A DNA stretch of 64,000 bases from Olleya sp. Hel_I_94 (GCF_007827365.1 NZ_VISI01000002.1:2361001-2425000), one strand, 5' to 3'; positions 18,883 to 27,666 are shown, counted from the first letter of the stretch. The notes: generated by a model from the sequence alone, not told the origin. Program-made: numbers and translations.

Positions 18883-18916
18883 AAAAAACCGATTTTAAAA
18901 CTAAAATCGGTTTTTT
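18883..18916 (-). terminator. Rho-independent terminator of mscL
   Basis: A 15-bp perfect stem (18883-18897 with 18902-18916) with a 4-base loop and a T-run on the minus strand, 22 bases past the mscL stop. Confidence 0.88.
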
Positions 18917-18937
18917 ATGATAATACTAAAAATTAGA

Positions 18938-19339
18938 TTACTTTTTTAAAGCATCTCTAATTTCCATTAATAATTCGTTATCAGATGGTCCTGCTGGTGC
19001 AGCTGGTTCAACTGGTTTTTTAGTTTTATTGTATGCTTTAACAATTAAGAACATGATAAATCCAACAATTATCAAGTTAATTATTGTATTAATCCAGCTA
19101 CCATACATTATTGCATTTTCTGGTTTTGTAACAACACCAGCTGCGTCTACTACTGCCTCATCAAGTACAAGTTTTTTAGCAGCAAAATCAATTCCTCCTG
19201 CAAAATGTCCTACAAATGGCATAGCAACGTTATTTACAAAGCCATTAATTACTTGGCCTAATGCTCCAGCCATAATTACAGCAACCGCAAATTCAATTAC
19301 GTTTCCTGTCATGATAAAATTCTTAAATTCTTTAAGCAT
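18938..19339 (-). CDS. mscL: Large-conductance mechanosensitive channel
   Basis: A pentameric inner-membrane channel that opens on hypo-osmotic shock. The 133 residues are close to the usual ~136. The N-terminal amphipathic segment LKEFKNFIMTGNVIEFAVAV leads into TM1, with the glycine/alanine-packed pore region MAGALGQVINGFV and the MPFVGHFAGGIDF segment. TM2 is INLIIVGFIMFLIVKAY, followed by a short charged cytoplasmic helix. It is a single gene with its own terminator. Confidence 0.96.
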   Translation of the reverse strand: MLKEFKNFIMTGNVIEFAVAVIMAGALGQVINGFVNNVAMPFVGHFAGGIDFAAKKLVLDEAVVDAAGVVTKPENAIMYGSWINTIINLIIVGFIMFLIVKAYNKTKKPVEPAAPAGPSDNELLMEIRDALKK

Positions 19340-19434
19340 AATTTTAATTTTTAATGTTAGTTAATATTAATGATATTCGAATTTAGTTAAAATTTTAACA
19401 TAACTGGTACTTATCAAATATATGTAAATGACAT

Positions 19435-20541
19435 TTATCGACGAAATACACGTTTTACACGTTGAGAGATGGCAGTAATTAATTCGTAGGAAATGGATTG
19501 TACATTTTCTGCTAAAGCCTCAGCAGTGTACTTGTTATCAAATACAATAACTTCGTCACCTTCATTACAATCTATGGAAGTGATGTCTACCATAATCATG
19601 TCCATACAAACATTACCTAGTATATATGCTTTTTGATTATTAATGGTTACAAATCCATTTTTGTTACCATATTGTCTTTTAATACCATCTGCATGACCTA
19701 TTGGTAACGTTGCAGTTTTTGTATCTGTTTGTGCTATAAAAGCTCTGTTATAACCTAAGCTTTCTCCTTTTTTTATATGATGAATTTGCGAGATGTTTGT
19801 TTTTAAAGCTGTTATTGGTTTTAGGTGTTTGTTTACATTTGGATCGTTTCCAAAACCGTTTAATCCAATACCACTTCTTACCATATCAAAGTGTGCTTCT
19901 GGGTAGTTTATAATACCAGAGGTGTTACAAAGGTGTAAAAATGGCTTGTAGTCTAATTTGGCATAGACTTGTTTGTATATTGTTTTAAAATGTTCTATTT
20001 GAGATACAGTAAATGCTTTATCATCCAAGACTTCACTTTCTGCGAGATGAGAAAATAAACTGGTGATGTGTACCGCTTCGGTTTTAGATACTGTTTCAAC
20101 TATTTTAAAAATATCTTCCAAACCAAAACCTAATCTATTTAATCCAGTGTTAAATTTTAAATGTACAGGATAGTTGTGTTGCTTATGTGTTTCTGCGGAA
20201 GCAATAAAAAGGTCTAAAACTCTTTGTGAGTATAGACTTGGTTCTAGGCAACGTGTTATAATGTCGTCAAAACTTACAGGTTGTGGATGTAATACTAGTA
20301 TTGGTGTTGTAATTCCTGCATCACGCAGTGCTACACCTTCATAGGTATAGGCTACAGCAAAATAATCTACGTCTAATTGTTGCAGATATTTTGCAACTTC
20401 TACAGCGTCACTTCCGTAGGCAAAGGCTTTTACAACCGCTAAAAATTTGGTGTTTCCGGAGAGTTTTGATTTTAAAAACTTAAAATTATGTTTTAGTGCT
20501 TTAAGGTCTATTTCTAAAACTGTTTCTTGAGCTTTATTCAT
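19435..20541 (-). CDS. alr: Alanine racemase
   Basis: A PLP enzyme making D-alanine for peptidoglycan. I place the start at 20541 ([16 protein letters not shown]), which gives 368 residues. An upstream in-frame ATG at 20577 would overlap tdk by 44 bases and add residues not expected for the family. The PLP lysine is in [12 protein letters not shown], the fold-III barrel continues with [13 protein letters not shown], and the second catalytic base Tyr is in LGYNRAF. The C-terminal beta domain ends with QRVKRVFRR. The eight-base overlap with tdk (ATGAATAA) suggests coupled translation. Confidence 0.95.
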   Translation of the reverse strand: MNKAQETVLEIDLKALKHNFKFLKSKLSGNTKFLAVVKAFAYGSDAVEVAKYLQQLDVDYFAVAYTYEGVALRDAGITTPILVLHPQPVSFDDIITRCLEPSLYSQRVLDLFIASAETHKQHNYPVHLKFNTGLNRLGFGLEDIFKIVETVSKTEAVHITSLFSHLAESEVLDDKAFTVSQIEHFKTIYKQVYAKLDYKPFLHLCNTSGIINYPEAHFDMVRSGIGLNGFGNDPNVNKHLKPITALKTNISQIHHIKKGESLGYNRAFIAQTDTKTATLPIGHADGIKRQYGNKNGFVTINNQKAYILGNVCMDMIMVDITSIDCNEGDEVIVFDNKYTAEALAENVQSISYELITAISQRVKRVFRR

Positions 20542-21181
20542 TAGAGATTTTAGATTTTGTGTCAATCTCTTGGGCATCTTCTACCTTTATGTGTTTCACT
20601 TTTTCTCTAAGTGTTGCTTTATAATATGCAGCTCTGCTTAGTGGCTCATACTCTTCAGTTTCACCTAACAAAACAAGGTTGTCATTTGCAGATTTCCTGA
20701 AACTATATTGTGCTAGGTTTCCGGTTCTGGTACAAACAGCGTGTACTTTTGTAACATATTCTGCTGTTGCCATTAAATAAGGCATTGGTCCAAAAGGATT
20801 ACCTTTAAAGTCCATATCTAAACCTGCAACAATTACACGTATGCCTTTATTAGCTAGGTCGTTACAAACACGGACGATTTCGTCATCAAAAAACTGAGCT
20901 TCGTCAATACCAACCACATCACAGCCATCCGCAAGAATTGGAATATTAGCTGCAGCAGGTACAGGAGTGGATCTAATCTCGTTAGCATCGTGCGATACTA
21001 CCATTTCATCATCGTAACGAACATCAATAGCTGGTTTAAAGATTTCTACTTTTTGTTTAGCAAATTGAGCGCGTTTAAGTCTTCGGATTAACTCTTCAGT
21101 CTTTCCAGAAAACATTGATCCACAGATGACTTCAATCCATCCAAATTGTTCTTTTTGATTTACTGTATTTTCAAGAAACAT
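20534..21181 (-). CDS. tdk: Thymidine kinase (type II)
   Basis: Phosphorylates thymidine in the salvage pathway. The 215-residue protein has P-loop [10 protein letters not shown] (about 21-30), a Mg-binding DEAQFFD segment, and the substrate lasso region beginning near [10 protein letters not shown]. Classic type II enzymes bind structural zinc with CxxC pairs. Here the usual CxxC position reads CTRT, and no second pair is seen, so the zinc site appears to be lost. The tail carries [18 protein letters not shown]. It is the first gene of a tdk-alr unit, and a palindrome lies in its upstream region. Confidence 0.93.
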   Translation of the reverse strand: MFLENTVNQKEQFGWIEVICGSMFSGKTEELIRRLKRAQFAKQKVEIFKPAIDVRYDDEMVVSHDANEIRSTPVPAAANIPILADGCDVVGIDEAQFFDDEIVRVCNDLANKGIRVIVAGLDMDFKGNPFGPMPYLMATAEYVTKVHAVCTRTGNLAQYSFRKSANDNLVLLGETEEYEPLSRAAYYKATLREKVKHIKVEDAQEIDTKSKISNE

Positions 21182-21198
21182 TTTGTAAATTTAGCACT

Positions 21199-21221
21199 AA
21201 AACGTAAAGCATTTACGTTTT
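21199..21221. promoter_or_regulatory. 23-bp palindrome between tdk and a divergent hypothetical gene
   Basis: Two perfect 10-base arms (AAAACGTAAA and TTTACGTTTT) flank GCA. It lies 18 bases upstream of the tdk start and about 80 bases upstream of the divergent gene. The position fits an operator; no regulator is identified. Confidence 0.45.
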
Positions 21222-21301
21222 GTATAAAGGTGGGTCAAATTTATTAAAAATCAAAAGGCTAACTTGCAATTAATTCAAAAATTATAAAAAAAAATAAAAC
21301 C

Positions 21302-22033
21302 ATGAAGAAGAAATTAGAATCAGAATTAATGAGTATTGCACACAGGATTCTAAAACTAGTTGGTAAAGAAGACGTTAATAGGATGCATGCAGAAGTTGCT
21401 GTTTTGTATGAAAAGTTAACCGTTTTAAAATTTGCTAACGAAAACTTTGAAGATAGTTTACCGACTATTGGTAATGACTCTTCATTTTTTGATATGTTAG
21501 ATTCTGCTTTTAATAACAAAGTAAGTGATAACATAGAGGTAGATGATAAAACCTATATCAATTTGGATGATGCAGATCAGGATGATATTATGGAGCCAGT
21601 CATGGAGAAAATAAAGGATATGGTTGCTCAAATGCCACAAGAAACTCACCAAGTGGATGACCTAATTGAAGCAGTTATACCAAAGCAAAATTATACTAAA
21701 AATGATTTTGAAGAGATAACCGCAGGCTTTGATGAGATTCCTGTTTTTGATCCTGTGTCAAAATCTGATATAAATGAAAAAAAGAGTTTAAACGATAAAC
21801 TTAAATCTGGTTTAAACATTGGATTAAACGATAAATTAGCATTTATTAAGCATTTATTTGATGGCGAACCTGACGATTATAATAGAGTATTATCACAACT
21901 TAATACGACTACAACTTTAGACGAAGCGTTTAATTTAATTAATAATGTAGTTAAACCAGACTACAATAATTGGGTTGGTAAAGAAGATTACGAAGTCCGT
22001 TTTATGGAAATTATCGAAGCTAGATTTAAGTAG
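21302..22033 (+). CDS. Conserved hypothetical protein, acidic, cytosolic
   Basis: A 243-residue protein without signal peptide or membrane segment. An N-terminal helical region (about 1-45, MSIAHRILKLVGKEDVNRMHAEV) precedes an acidic, low-complexity middle (DDADQDDIMEPVMEKIKDM). The C-terminal third is better ordered and helical (LNDKLAFIKHLFDGEPDDYNRVLSQL and FNLINNVVKPDYNNWVGKEDYEVRFMEIIEARFK). I recognise the general look of a flavobacterial conserved protein but no function. It is divergent from tdk and 26 bases upstream of a DoxX-like gene. Confidence 0.75.
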   Translation: MKKKLESELMSIAHRILKLVGKEDVNRMHAEVAVLYEKLTVLKFANENFEDSLPTIGNDSSFFDMLDSAFNNKVSDNIEVDDKTYINLDDADQDDIMEPVMEKIKDMVAQMPQETHQVDDLIEAVIPKQNYTKNDFEEITAGFDEIPVFDPVSKSDINEKKSLNDKLKSGLNIGLNDKLAFIKHLFDGEPDDYNRVLSQLNTTTTLDEAFNLINNVVKPDYNNWVGKEDYEVRFMEIIEARFK

Positions 22034-22059
22034 TTAGTAAACTTTAATACTTAATTTAA

Positions 22060-22443
22060 ATGAAACAAACGTCTATAAAGACTGTGTTGTATTGGATTGT
22101 TACAATTTTAGTTTGTGTGATTTTTTTATATTCAGCACAGATGTACTTTTTTAATATAGAGATGGTTGAAGGTTTTTTTAAAGCACTAAATTATCCAACC
22201 TATTTAGTAATTCCTTTAGCAATAGCCAAAATACTTGGTGTTGTTATGATTTTATGGCGAAAAAATAAATGGTTAACAGAATGGGCTTACGCTGGATTTT
22301 TCTTTGATGCTTTATTAGCAACAGTAGCACACTACAATGCAGGTCATGGTCTTTTTGGTATGTCTTTTTATGCTGTTATAATAGTTTTAATCTCTTATTT
22401 TTTAGGGTTATCGGTTCGTCAAAAAAACAAACTAATAGTTTAA
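22060..22443 (+). CDS. DoxX-like small membrane protein
   Basis: A 127-residue protein with four hydrophobic segments (about 9-27, 45-63, 72-90 and 98-118). The DoxX-like signature includes LYSAQMYFF near the first helix, FKALNYPTYLVIPLAIAKILGVVMIL, and EWAYAGFFFDALLATVAHYNAG. Members of this inner-membrane family have been linked to redox or thiosulfate metabolism, but most have no proven role. Its 3' end overlaps the convergent T9SS gene by 12 bases. Confidence 0.8.
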   Translation: MKQTSIKTVLYWIVTILVCVIFLYSAQMYFFNIEMVEGFFKALNYPTYLVIPLAIAKILGVVMILWRKNKWLTEWAYAGFFFDALLATVAHYNAGHGLFGMSFYAVIIVLISYFLGLSVRQKNKLIV

Positions 22444-25400
22444 ATATATATATCCTACCAAAGGATTTTTTATTGTTGAAATACTTAACACATAATAATA
22501 AGTGCCAACAGGTAACACTTTGTTTTGATTAAAAGGACCTTGATTTGGCATTCCGTTCCAGTCATTAATATAGTTGTTACTTTGGTATATTAATGTACCA
22601 TATCTATTGTAAATTTTTAAATCATTATTTGGATAGTCTTCAATGCATGGAATTACAAAGGTGTCGTTTACCATATCACTTCCAGGAGAAAACCCTTTAG
22701 GGATTTGTAAACAATCATCAACAGAAATTATTGCCCAATCCTGATTATTTGTGTCATTTCTATCAATCTCTAAAACTTCAGTTAAAGTAGCTGTGTTTAA
22801 AAGATTATTGGAAGATATAACTTGAGCTGTTATTGTTAAACTCTCTGATTGATTTGGTAATAAGTGACTTATACTCCATAAAAACGAATTTACATCATAA
22901 TTTCCAAAGCTGGTGTTAGCAGTTATAAGCTGATAGCCAATTGGAAGTTTTTCAAAAATCAAAATATTTGTAGCTTCGGTAGTTCCAACATTACTAGCGC
23001 TAATGGTAAAAGTAACCTCTTGACCAATAGAAGTTTGTGTTGGAGTTACAGATTTTAATACTTCAATATCAACATTAGTTGTATCCTCTAAAACAGTTAA
23101 TGTTGCATTTGCTTGAGAGCTATCAATATTATTTTGATTGCTAAAATTGCTACTGCTATTATTGTATATACCTTCCATTGTAGAGGTGACCAAAACCGAA
23201 AAACTACAACTTGCCACACCTGCTGGAATAATTAAGTCAGATACGCCAACAAATGTTCCGCCTAATGAGCTAGTAAATGTTGCAGTACATCCATTACTAT
23301 CTGTCCAAGATATTGGACCTGCTATAGTTAATCCAAGAGGTAAATTGTCTGTAAAGGTTATATTTGATTGCGCTGCGTTACCAGAAACATTAAATACTGT
23401 AAACTCTAATTGACTTTGTTGACCTACAATTATTTGGTCTGGAGTAAAGGTTTTTAAAACCGTTGGAGCAATAACTTGCATATTGCTAATTGACAGATTG
23501 GTATCGGGAGTTAACTCGTTGTTTTCGTTAATGTTGGCTATGGCTTGTGCAGTATTTGTAAATGCACCACCATAACTTGGTGCTGTTACCGGAATTGCTA
23601 TTTGTATAGTGGATCCGCCTTCCATATTTGTAATATTACCAGAAATAGTATTACCAGAAATATTAAATGCGGACATGCAGGATGCTATGCCTGAAGTCAC
23701 AATACAAGATGGTGTTCCGTTTATTGTAAATTCTGGACCTAATATATCTTCAAAAGCAATATTTGTTGCGTTTGAACTTGTGTTACTATTTGTGATGTCT
23801 ATTATCCAATTAAATGTACTATTTACACCAACAGAGGTAAATTCGGGATAGGTCTGTACAACGATGTCAATGCAAGGAGCTAGATATGTAATAACGTGGT
23901 CTGTATTGTTGAGTAAATCAATTTCATTGTTATAATCTACGCTTTCTATTGAAACATTATTTCTTATAATAATAGGATCTGTGCTACACTCTGGTTGCCA
24001 ATCTACAACCACTTCATAGGTTATTGAGCTTTGCGCAGGAAGTACCACATTTTCTTCAGGAGTAATTTCCCAAAAAACATCGTTTTCTCCTGCTTCAGGA
24101 ATACCATCCTGAAACTCTCCGATGTTAGCATTAATAATATCATAACAAGTGGCAGTACCTGTGGTGCCAATACAATTTACAGAAATTAATGTTCCTGATG
24201 AGGCTTCAGTAATAAAGTCACTTAAATAAATTATAGAATCTACATTGCCATAATTAGTTGCCACTACTTGATAAGTGACTTCTCCCCATTCTATTGTGTT
24301 TGTTGGTGTTAAACCACTTGGTAAAACTGGGTTTGTCTGTTCTTTTGTAATTTTAAGCATAACAGTTTCGGCAGGATCACATTCCTCTAAAGGAGGTAAT
24401 AATAAGAAATCACTATCCGCATTATTTCCAATATTCGGATCAATAATAGTGCTTTCTAATAAATTTACACCACTTCTTACGTGTACCAAAGTATTATCGT
24501 CTAATTGTATCGAGCAGTCGTCAGGTTCAATAAATACTACAACAGTAATTACTGTAATTGTAGTGTTAGTGGGTAGGAAAAATTCGCTGCTTTCCCAAAA
24601 CTGATCCTGATCAGTTAAAGTAAAATCTGTACAGGCAACAGGACCTGTGGTAGCATCACAATTTATGGATATAATGTCCCAATCGGTATTTAAGGTTAAA
24701 TTTTGAAGAAAAAAGCGCATATAAGCATCTTCAGGACCCATATTACAAATAGTGGTTACAAAAGTTACTTCTTCGTTCCAATTAATTTCTGCTAAAGGAT
24801 CAGGATTAGTTTGTATAGTAGTTATACATAAATCCGTCATGTCGCAAAGGTTTCCTTGTGGTAATGGATTAGTAATTATGTTGGAACTATCTGAAGATTG
24901 ATTGATATCAGAAGGGATAAACGTTAGTTCGATTAAACTTGACAATTCTAAATTGGCAAACTGTATCGCACATGTTGGATCTAAAAAAAGGACTTCCATT
25001 TCAAAAGTTATAGATCCTCCAGGTGTAAACTCGATAGGTGTTGTAAAGGTAAAAAAAGGTTGATACGATGTAATCCCAACTGTTACACCTCCATATGTTG
25101 AGGTGTCAGGACACAGCACACCAGCAGTAGTACTAATGCAATTTAAACTATTAAGTTGTATTATAGGTATACCAATTAAAGGTCCAAAAGGATTATCAAA
25201 TCTACTTATAAAGCTTTGTAATGGAAAAGGGATGTCACTGTTATTGGTAATAGTAAATTGATAAGTTATAGTTTGGTTCCAATCACTTATTGAAGTGCCT
25301 GAAGTAGGTGAAATTTGATTGTAATCAACCGTAAAGTTAATTGGAGGTTCGACTATGTCAATAGATATAACAGACGTGTTGTTGGATAAATTATTATCCG

Positions 25401-25821
25401 TTGTGCCTTCAGGCGAAAAAACTGTGGCGTTGGTAGCAACACCTCCAGGAGTTAAAGAGGCCTTAACAACAACCTTTAATTGTACACTGCTATTTGAGGG
25501 TAGGTTTGCTATTGTACCAGATATTGTGTTTCCGCTTAAAGTGATTGGTGTAATTACGCTGGCTCCACCAGTTTGATTTTGACTATTTGTACTTAAAACC
25601 GTTAAGTTAGGATTTAATGTTTGTGTAAAAGTTGCATTAGTAACATTGCCTCCCGAATTAAAAATGGTAATAATATATTGAAAATCTTGATAAATATTAA
25701 CTTGCGAAATTGAACTGCCAGATAAGTTTTGTGCAGCAACTACTATTGATAAATCTGTAGTTTGCGCTTTGCTTATTAAAAATGAAAAACAAAACATAAT
25801 TAAGCAAAACGATTTTTTCAT
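22432..25821 (-). CDS. Large secreted DUF11-repeat surface protein with T9SS type B (gliding-type) sorting domain
   Basis: A 1129-residue exported protein with a Sec signal (about 1-19, ending ISKAQ). It has at least six Ig-like DUF11-type repeats with recurring elements, such as SVTPTQTSIGQEVTFTISA and EWGEVTYQVVATNYGN, and paired cysteines. The last ~95 residues match the gliding-motility-associated type B domain (IPKGFSPGSDMVNDTF, LKIYNRYGTLIYQ, LPVGTYYYVLSI). It probably serves as a cell-surface adhesin or structural protein. Type B cargo usually needs a PorP/SprF-like partner, and none is adjacent here. It is convergent with the DoxX gene. Confidence 0.85.
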   Translation of the reverse strand: MKKSFCLIMFCFSFLISKAQTTDLSIVVAAQNLSGSSISQVNIYQDFQYIITIFNSGGNVTNATFTQTLNPNLTVLSTNSQNQTGGASVITPITLSGNTISGTIANLPSNSSVQLKVVVKASLTPGGVATNATVFSPEGTTDNNLSNNTSVISIDIVEPPINFTVDYNQISPTSGTSISDWNQTITYQFTITNNSDIPFPLQSFISRFDNPFGPLIGIPIIQLNSLNCISTTAGVLCPDTSTYGGVTVGITSYQPFFTFTTPIEFTPGGSITFEMEVLFLDPTCAIQFANLELSSLIELTFIPSDINQSSDSSNIITNPLPQGNLCDMTDLCITTIQTNPDPLAEINWNEEVTFVTTICNMGPEDAYMRFFLQNLTLNTDWDIISINCDATTGPVACTDFTLTDQDQFWESSEFFLPTNTTITVITVVVFIEPDDCSIQLDDNTLVHVRSGVNLLESTIIDPNIGNNADSDFLLLPPLEECDPAETVMLKITKEQTNPVLPSGLTPTNTIEWGEVTYQVVATNYGNVDSIIYLSDFITEASSGTLISVNCIGTTGTATCYDIINANIGEFQDGIPEAGENDVFWEITPEENVVLPAQSSITYEVVVDWQPECSTDPIIIRNNVSIESVDYNNEIDLLNNTDHVITYLAPCIDIVVQTYPEFTSVGVNSTFNWIIDITNSNTSSNATNIAFEDILGPEFTINGTPSCIVTSGIASCMSAFNISGNTISGNITNMEGGSTIQIAIPVTAPSYGGAFTNTAQAIANINENNELTPDTNLSISNMQVIAPTVLKTFTPDQIIVGQQSQLEFTVFNVSGNAAQSNITFTDNLPLGLTIAGPISWTDSNGCTATFTSSLGGTFVGVSDLIIPAGVASCSFSVLVTSTMEGIYNNSSSNFSNQNNIDSSQANATLTVLEDTTNVDIEVLKSVTPTQTSIGQEVTFTISASNVGTTEATNILIFEKLPIGYQLITANTSFGNYDVNSFLWSISHLLPNQSESLTITAQVISSNNLLNTATLTEVLEIDRNDTNNQDWAIISVDDCLQIPKGFSPGSDMVNDTFVIPCIEDYPNNDLKIYNRYGTLIYQSNNYINDWNGMPNQGPFNQNKVLPVGTYYYVLSISTIKNPLVGYIYLNY

Positions 25822-25888
25822 AGTTGGTTGGTTTATTGATAGATGTCTAAATTACTAAAAGGTTGCTTCAACTCTCTCAAAAAGATTG

Positions 25889-25896
25889 TAAATTTG
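25889..25896 (+). promoter_or_regulatory. Putative -7 element for rsmI
   Basis: TAAATTTG matches the TAnnTTTG consensus, 21 bases before the rsmI ATG. The upstream -33 partner is weak (GTTG at 25862-25865, spacer 23). Confidence 0.35.
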
Positions 25897-25916
25897 AATT
25901 AGAATTCAGTTAAAAC

Positions 25917-26591
25917 ATGAGTAAATTATACATAGTTCCAACACCAATTGGTAATCTTAAAGACATGACATTTAGGGCTGTAGAGGTTTTAAAAGCAGTC
26001 GATTTAATTTTAGCCGAGGACACACGTACCTCAGGAAAGTTATTAAAACACTATCAGATTAGTACGCAAATGCAAAGTCATCATATGCATAACGAGCATA
26101 AAACGGTGGATAATTTGGTCCAAAAATTAAAAGCAGGAACCACTGTTGCATTAATTAGTGATGCAGGGACACCAGCCATTTCAGATCCAGGATTTTTACT
26201 AACACGAGCCTGTATAGAACATGGTATTGAAGTAGACTGTCTTCCAGGAGCAACTGCGTTTGTGCCAGCATTAGTAAATAGTGGCTTCCCTAATGATAAG
26301 TTTGTTTTTGAAGGATTTTTACCAGTAAAAAAAGGTCGTCAAACAAGATTAAAGCTATTAGCCGAAGAGACCAGAACCATTATTTTTTACGAAAGTCCAC
26401 ACAAATTAAATAAAACCTTAGGTCATTTTTGCGAGTATTTTGGAGAGGACAGACCAGTATCAGTGTCTAGAGAACTAACTAAATTATACGAAGAAACCAT
26501 TCGCGGAACCGCAAAACAGGTTTTAGACCATTACACTAATAAACCACCTAAAGGTGAAATTGTAATAGTGGTAGGTGGAAAAAGTAAATAA
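25917..26591 (+). CDS. rsmI: 16S rRNA (cytidine1402-2'-O)-methyltransferase
   Basis: Methylates the 2'-hydroxyl of C1402 in the ribosomal decoding centre using SAM. The 224-residue protein starts with the tetrapyrrole-methylase-fold motif IVPTPIGNLKDMTFRAVEVL. It continues with LAEDTRTSGKLLKHY, SDAGTPAISDPGF, CLPGATAFVPALVNSG and FYESPHKL, all diagnostic of RsmI. It is shorter than E. coli RsmI because it lacks the C-terminal extension, which is common in Bacteroidota. It is 14 bases upstream of the hopJ-family gene, with a shared terminator. Confidence 0.96.
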   Translation: MSKLYIVPTPIGNLKDMTFRAVEVLKAVDLILAEDTRTSGKLLKHYQISTQMQSHHMHNEHKTVDNLVQKLKAGTTVALISDAGTPAISDPGFLLTRACIEHGIEVDCLPGATAFVPALVNSGFPNDKFVFEGFLPVKKGRQTRLKLLAEETRTIIFYESPHKLNKTLGHFCEYFGEDRPVSVSRELTKLYEETIRGTAKQVLDHYTNKPPKGEIVIVVGGKSK

Positions 26592-26605
26592 TATATAGGA
26601 TAAAG

Positions 26606-26956
26606 ATGACAATAACAGCATTTAAATTAAAATTAAAAAACACACCAAATACTATCGCTTTCGCGGAAACGATGCAAGTCGTGGATACGTATTTTGATTT
26701 TACACCAACAGCTTTTGCAAATGGTTTGGTGCAAAATGCTGCAGGAGAAAATTCAGGTTCATGCAAAGTATTTGCTTTTGCAAAAGCAGAAGCTTTATCT
26801 AAAACCGAAACCTTGGCATGTTTTGGACAGTATTATTTTGATGACGTTTTAAAAGACCCAAACGGAACAGGTCATCAAAACGTCAGAAACTTTATGATAA
26901 CAGGTTTTGAAGGGTTGCAATTTGACCAAAACCCATTAACTAAAAAGAAAATCTAA
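26606..26956 (+). CDS. HopJ-family protein (PF08888-like)
   Basis: A 116-residue cytosolic protein. The motifs YFDFTPTAFANGLVQNAAG, ENSGSCKVFAFA, and ETLACFGQYYFDDVLKDPNG, with HQNVRNFMITGFEGLQF near the C-terminus, match the HopJ family. The family was named after a plant-pathogen type III effector, but it is widespread in free-living bacteria without type III secretion, so an effector role is not implied here. Molecular function is unknown. It is co-transcribed with rsmI and followed by a strong hairpin. Confidence 0.8.
   Translation: MTITAFKLKLKNTPNTIAFAETMQVVDTYFDFTPTAFANGLVQNAAGENSGSCKVFAFAKAEALSKTETLACFGQYYFDDVLKDPNGTGHQNVRNFMITGFEGLQFDQNPLTKKKI
26656..26668 (+). repeat. 13-mer CGCTTTCGCGGAA, copy 1
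   Basis: An exact copy of a GC-rich 13-mer inside the hopJ-family coding region, encoding the residues AFAE. Further exact copies are at 38759-38771 and 46907-46919. Confidence 0.7.
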
Positions 26957-26957
26957 T

Positions 26958-26989
26958 AAAAAACCTCACTAGATATAGTGAGGTTTTTT
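26958..26989. terminator. Bidirectional Rho-independent terminator after hopJ-family gene
   Basis: A 13-bp perfect stem (26958-26970 with 26977-26989), a 6-base loop, and A/T runs on both sides. It lies between the convergent rsmI-hopJ unit and the AhpD-like gene. Confidence 0.88.
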
Positions 26990-27014
26990 ATTATTAACTA
27001 AGTGTAAGCTTTAA

Positions 27015-27605
27015 TTACACGTGTTTCCCGACTTCAAAACCATGTTTTCCTAAATATTGGTTTCCGCTATCAATAGCATCTTCTTCTAAAGTAGTTCCCA
27101 TACTATCATTCCATCTGTTTAAGTATCCAAATAAAGAGATTACACCAAGCATTTCTACAATTTCACCTTCATCCCAATGTTCGTGTAAGCGTGCTTTAAT
27201 AGTTTCGTCTACTTGATTTGGTACTTGACTAGCAGCTAAGCTAAAATCTAAAGCAGCACGTTCTGCGTCGCTAAAAGCGGGATGTGTGCGGTATTCCCAA
27301 ATATTATCTAATTGTTCTTGTTCTGCGCCATAACGTTCTGCTGCTCTAATAGCATGTGCTTGACAATATCTGCAACCTGTAGCATTACTACTTACCCATG
27401 CAATCATTCGTTTTAAGGCAGAGGTAACACGACCTTCATTAGCCATAACCGCTTTGTTTAAATTAATAAAGGCTTTACTAATAGCAGGTCTACGTTGCAT
27501 AGTTAATACCGAATTTGGACAAAATCCAAGAGTCTCGTTAAAGAAAGTCGCCAATTCTTTAGTTTCTAAATCGTAATCTGCTGTTAAAGGTGTTACTAAT
27601 GGCAT
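27015..27605 (-). CDS. AhpD-like / carboxymuconolactone decarboxylase-family peroxidase-related enzyme
   Basis: A 196-residue, all-helical protein. The AhpD/CMD motif is ATGCRYCQAHAIRAAERYG, with CxxC at about 78 and 81 and His at about 84, the redox centre of AhpD-type alkylhydroperoxidases. The flanking ALDFSLAASQVPNQVDE and EIVEMLGVISLFGYLNRWND segments are typical of the uncharacterised peroxidase-related subfamily. The activity is inferred from the motif. It is divergent from an OsmC-family gene, with nested palindromes between them, which suggests shared redox control. Confidence 0.85.
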   Translation of the reverse strand: MPLVTPLTADYDLETKELATFFNETLGFCPNSVLTMQRRPAISKAFINLNKAVMANEGRVTSALKRMIAWVSSNATGCRYCQAHAIRAAERYGAEQEQLDNIWEYRTHPAFSDAERAALDFSLAASQVPNQVDETIKARLHEHWDEGEIVEMLGVISLFGYLNRWNDSMGTTLEEDAIDSGNQYLGKHGFEVGKHV

Positions 27606-27607
27606 CG

Positions 27608-27657
27608 TTTTTTCGTTTTTAAGTAGTATTTTTGATTGATATCAATAAACGAAAAAA
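27608..27657. promoter_or_regulatory. Nested palindromes between AhpD-like and OsmC genes
   Basis: Outer 11-base arms (27608-27618 and 27647-27657) are perfect reverse complements. Inside lies the 12-bp perfect palindrome ATTGATATCAAT (27635-27646), directly after a -7 element TATTTTTG (27627-27634) for the plus-strand gene. The palindrome would cover the transcription start, a usual repressor position. Confidence 0.5.
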
Positions 27658-27666
27658 TATTCAATT

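Noticed and set aside
20542..20577. Longer N-terminus for alanine racemase
   Set aside because: It would overlap tdk by 44 bases; the internal ATG at 20541 gives the normal length and the same overlap form seen at other junctions.
26606..26956. Type III secretion effector
   Set aside because: Only the family name suggests this; no secretion system genes are present and the family occurs in free-living bacteria.
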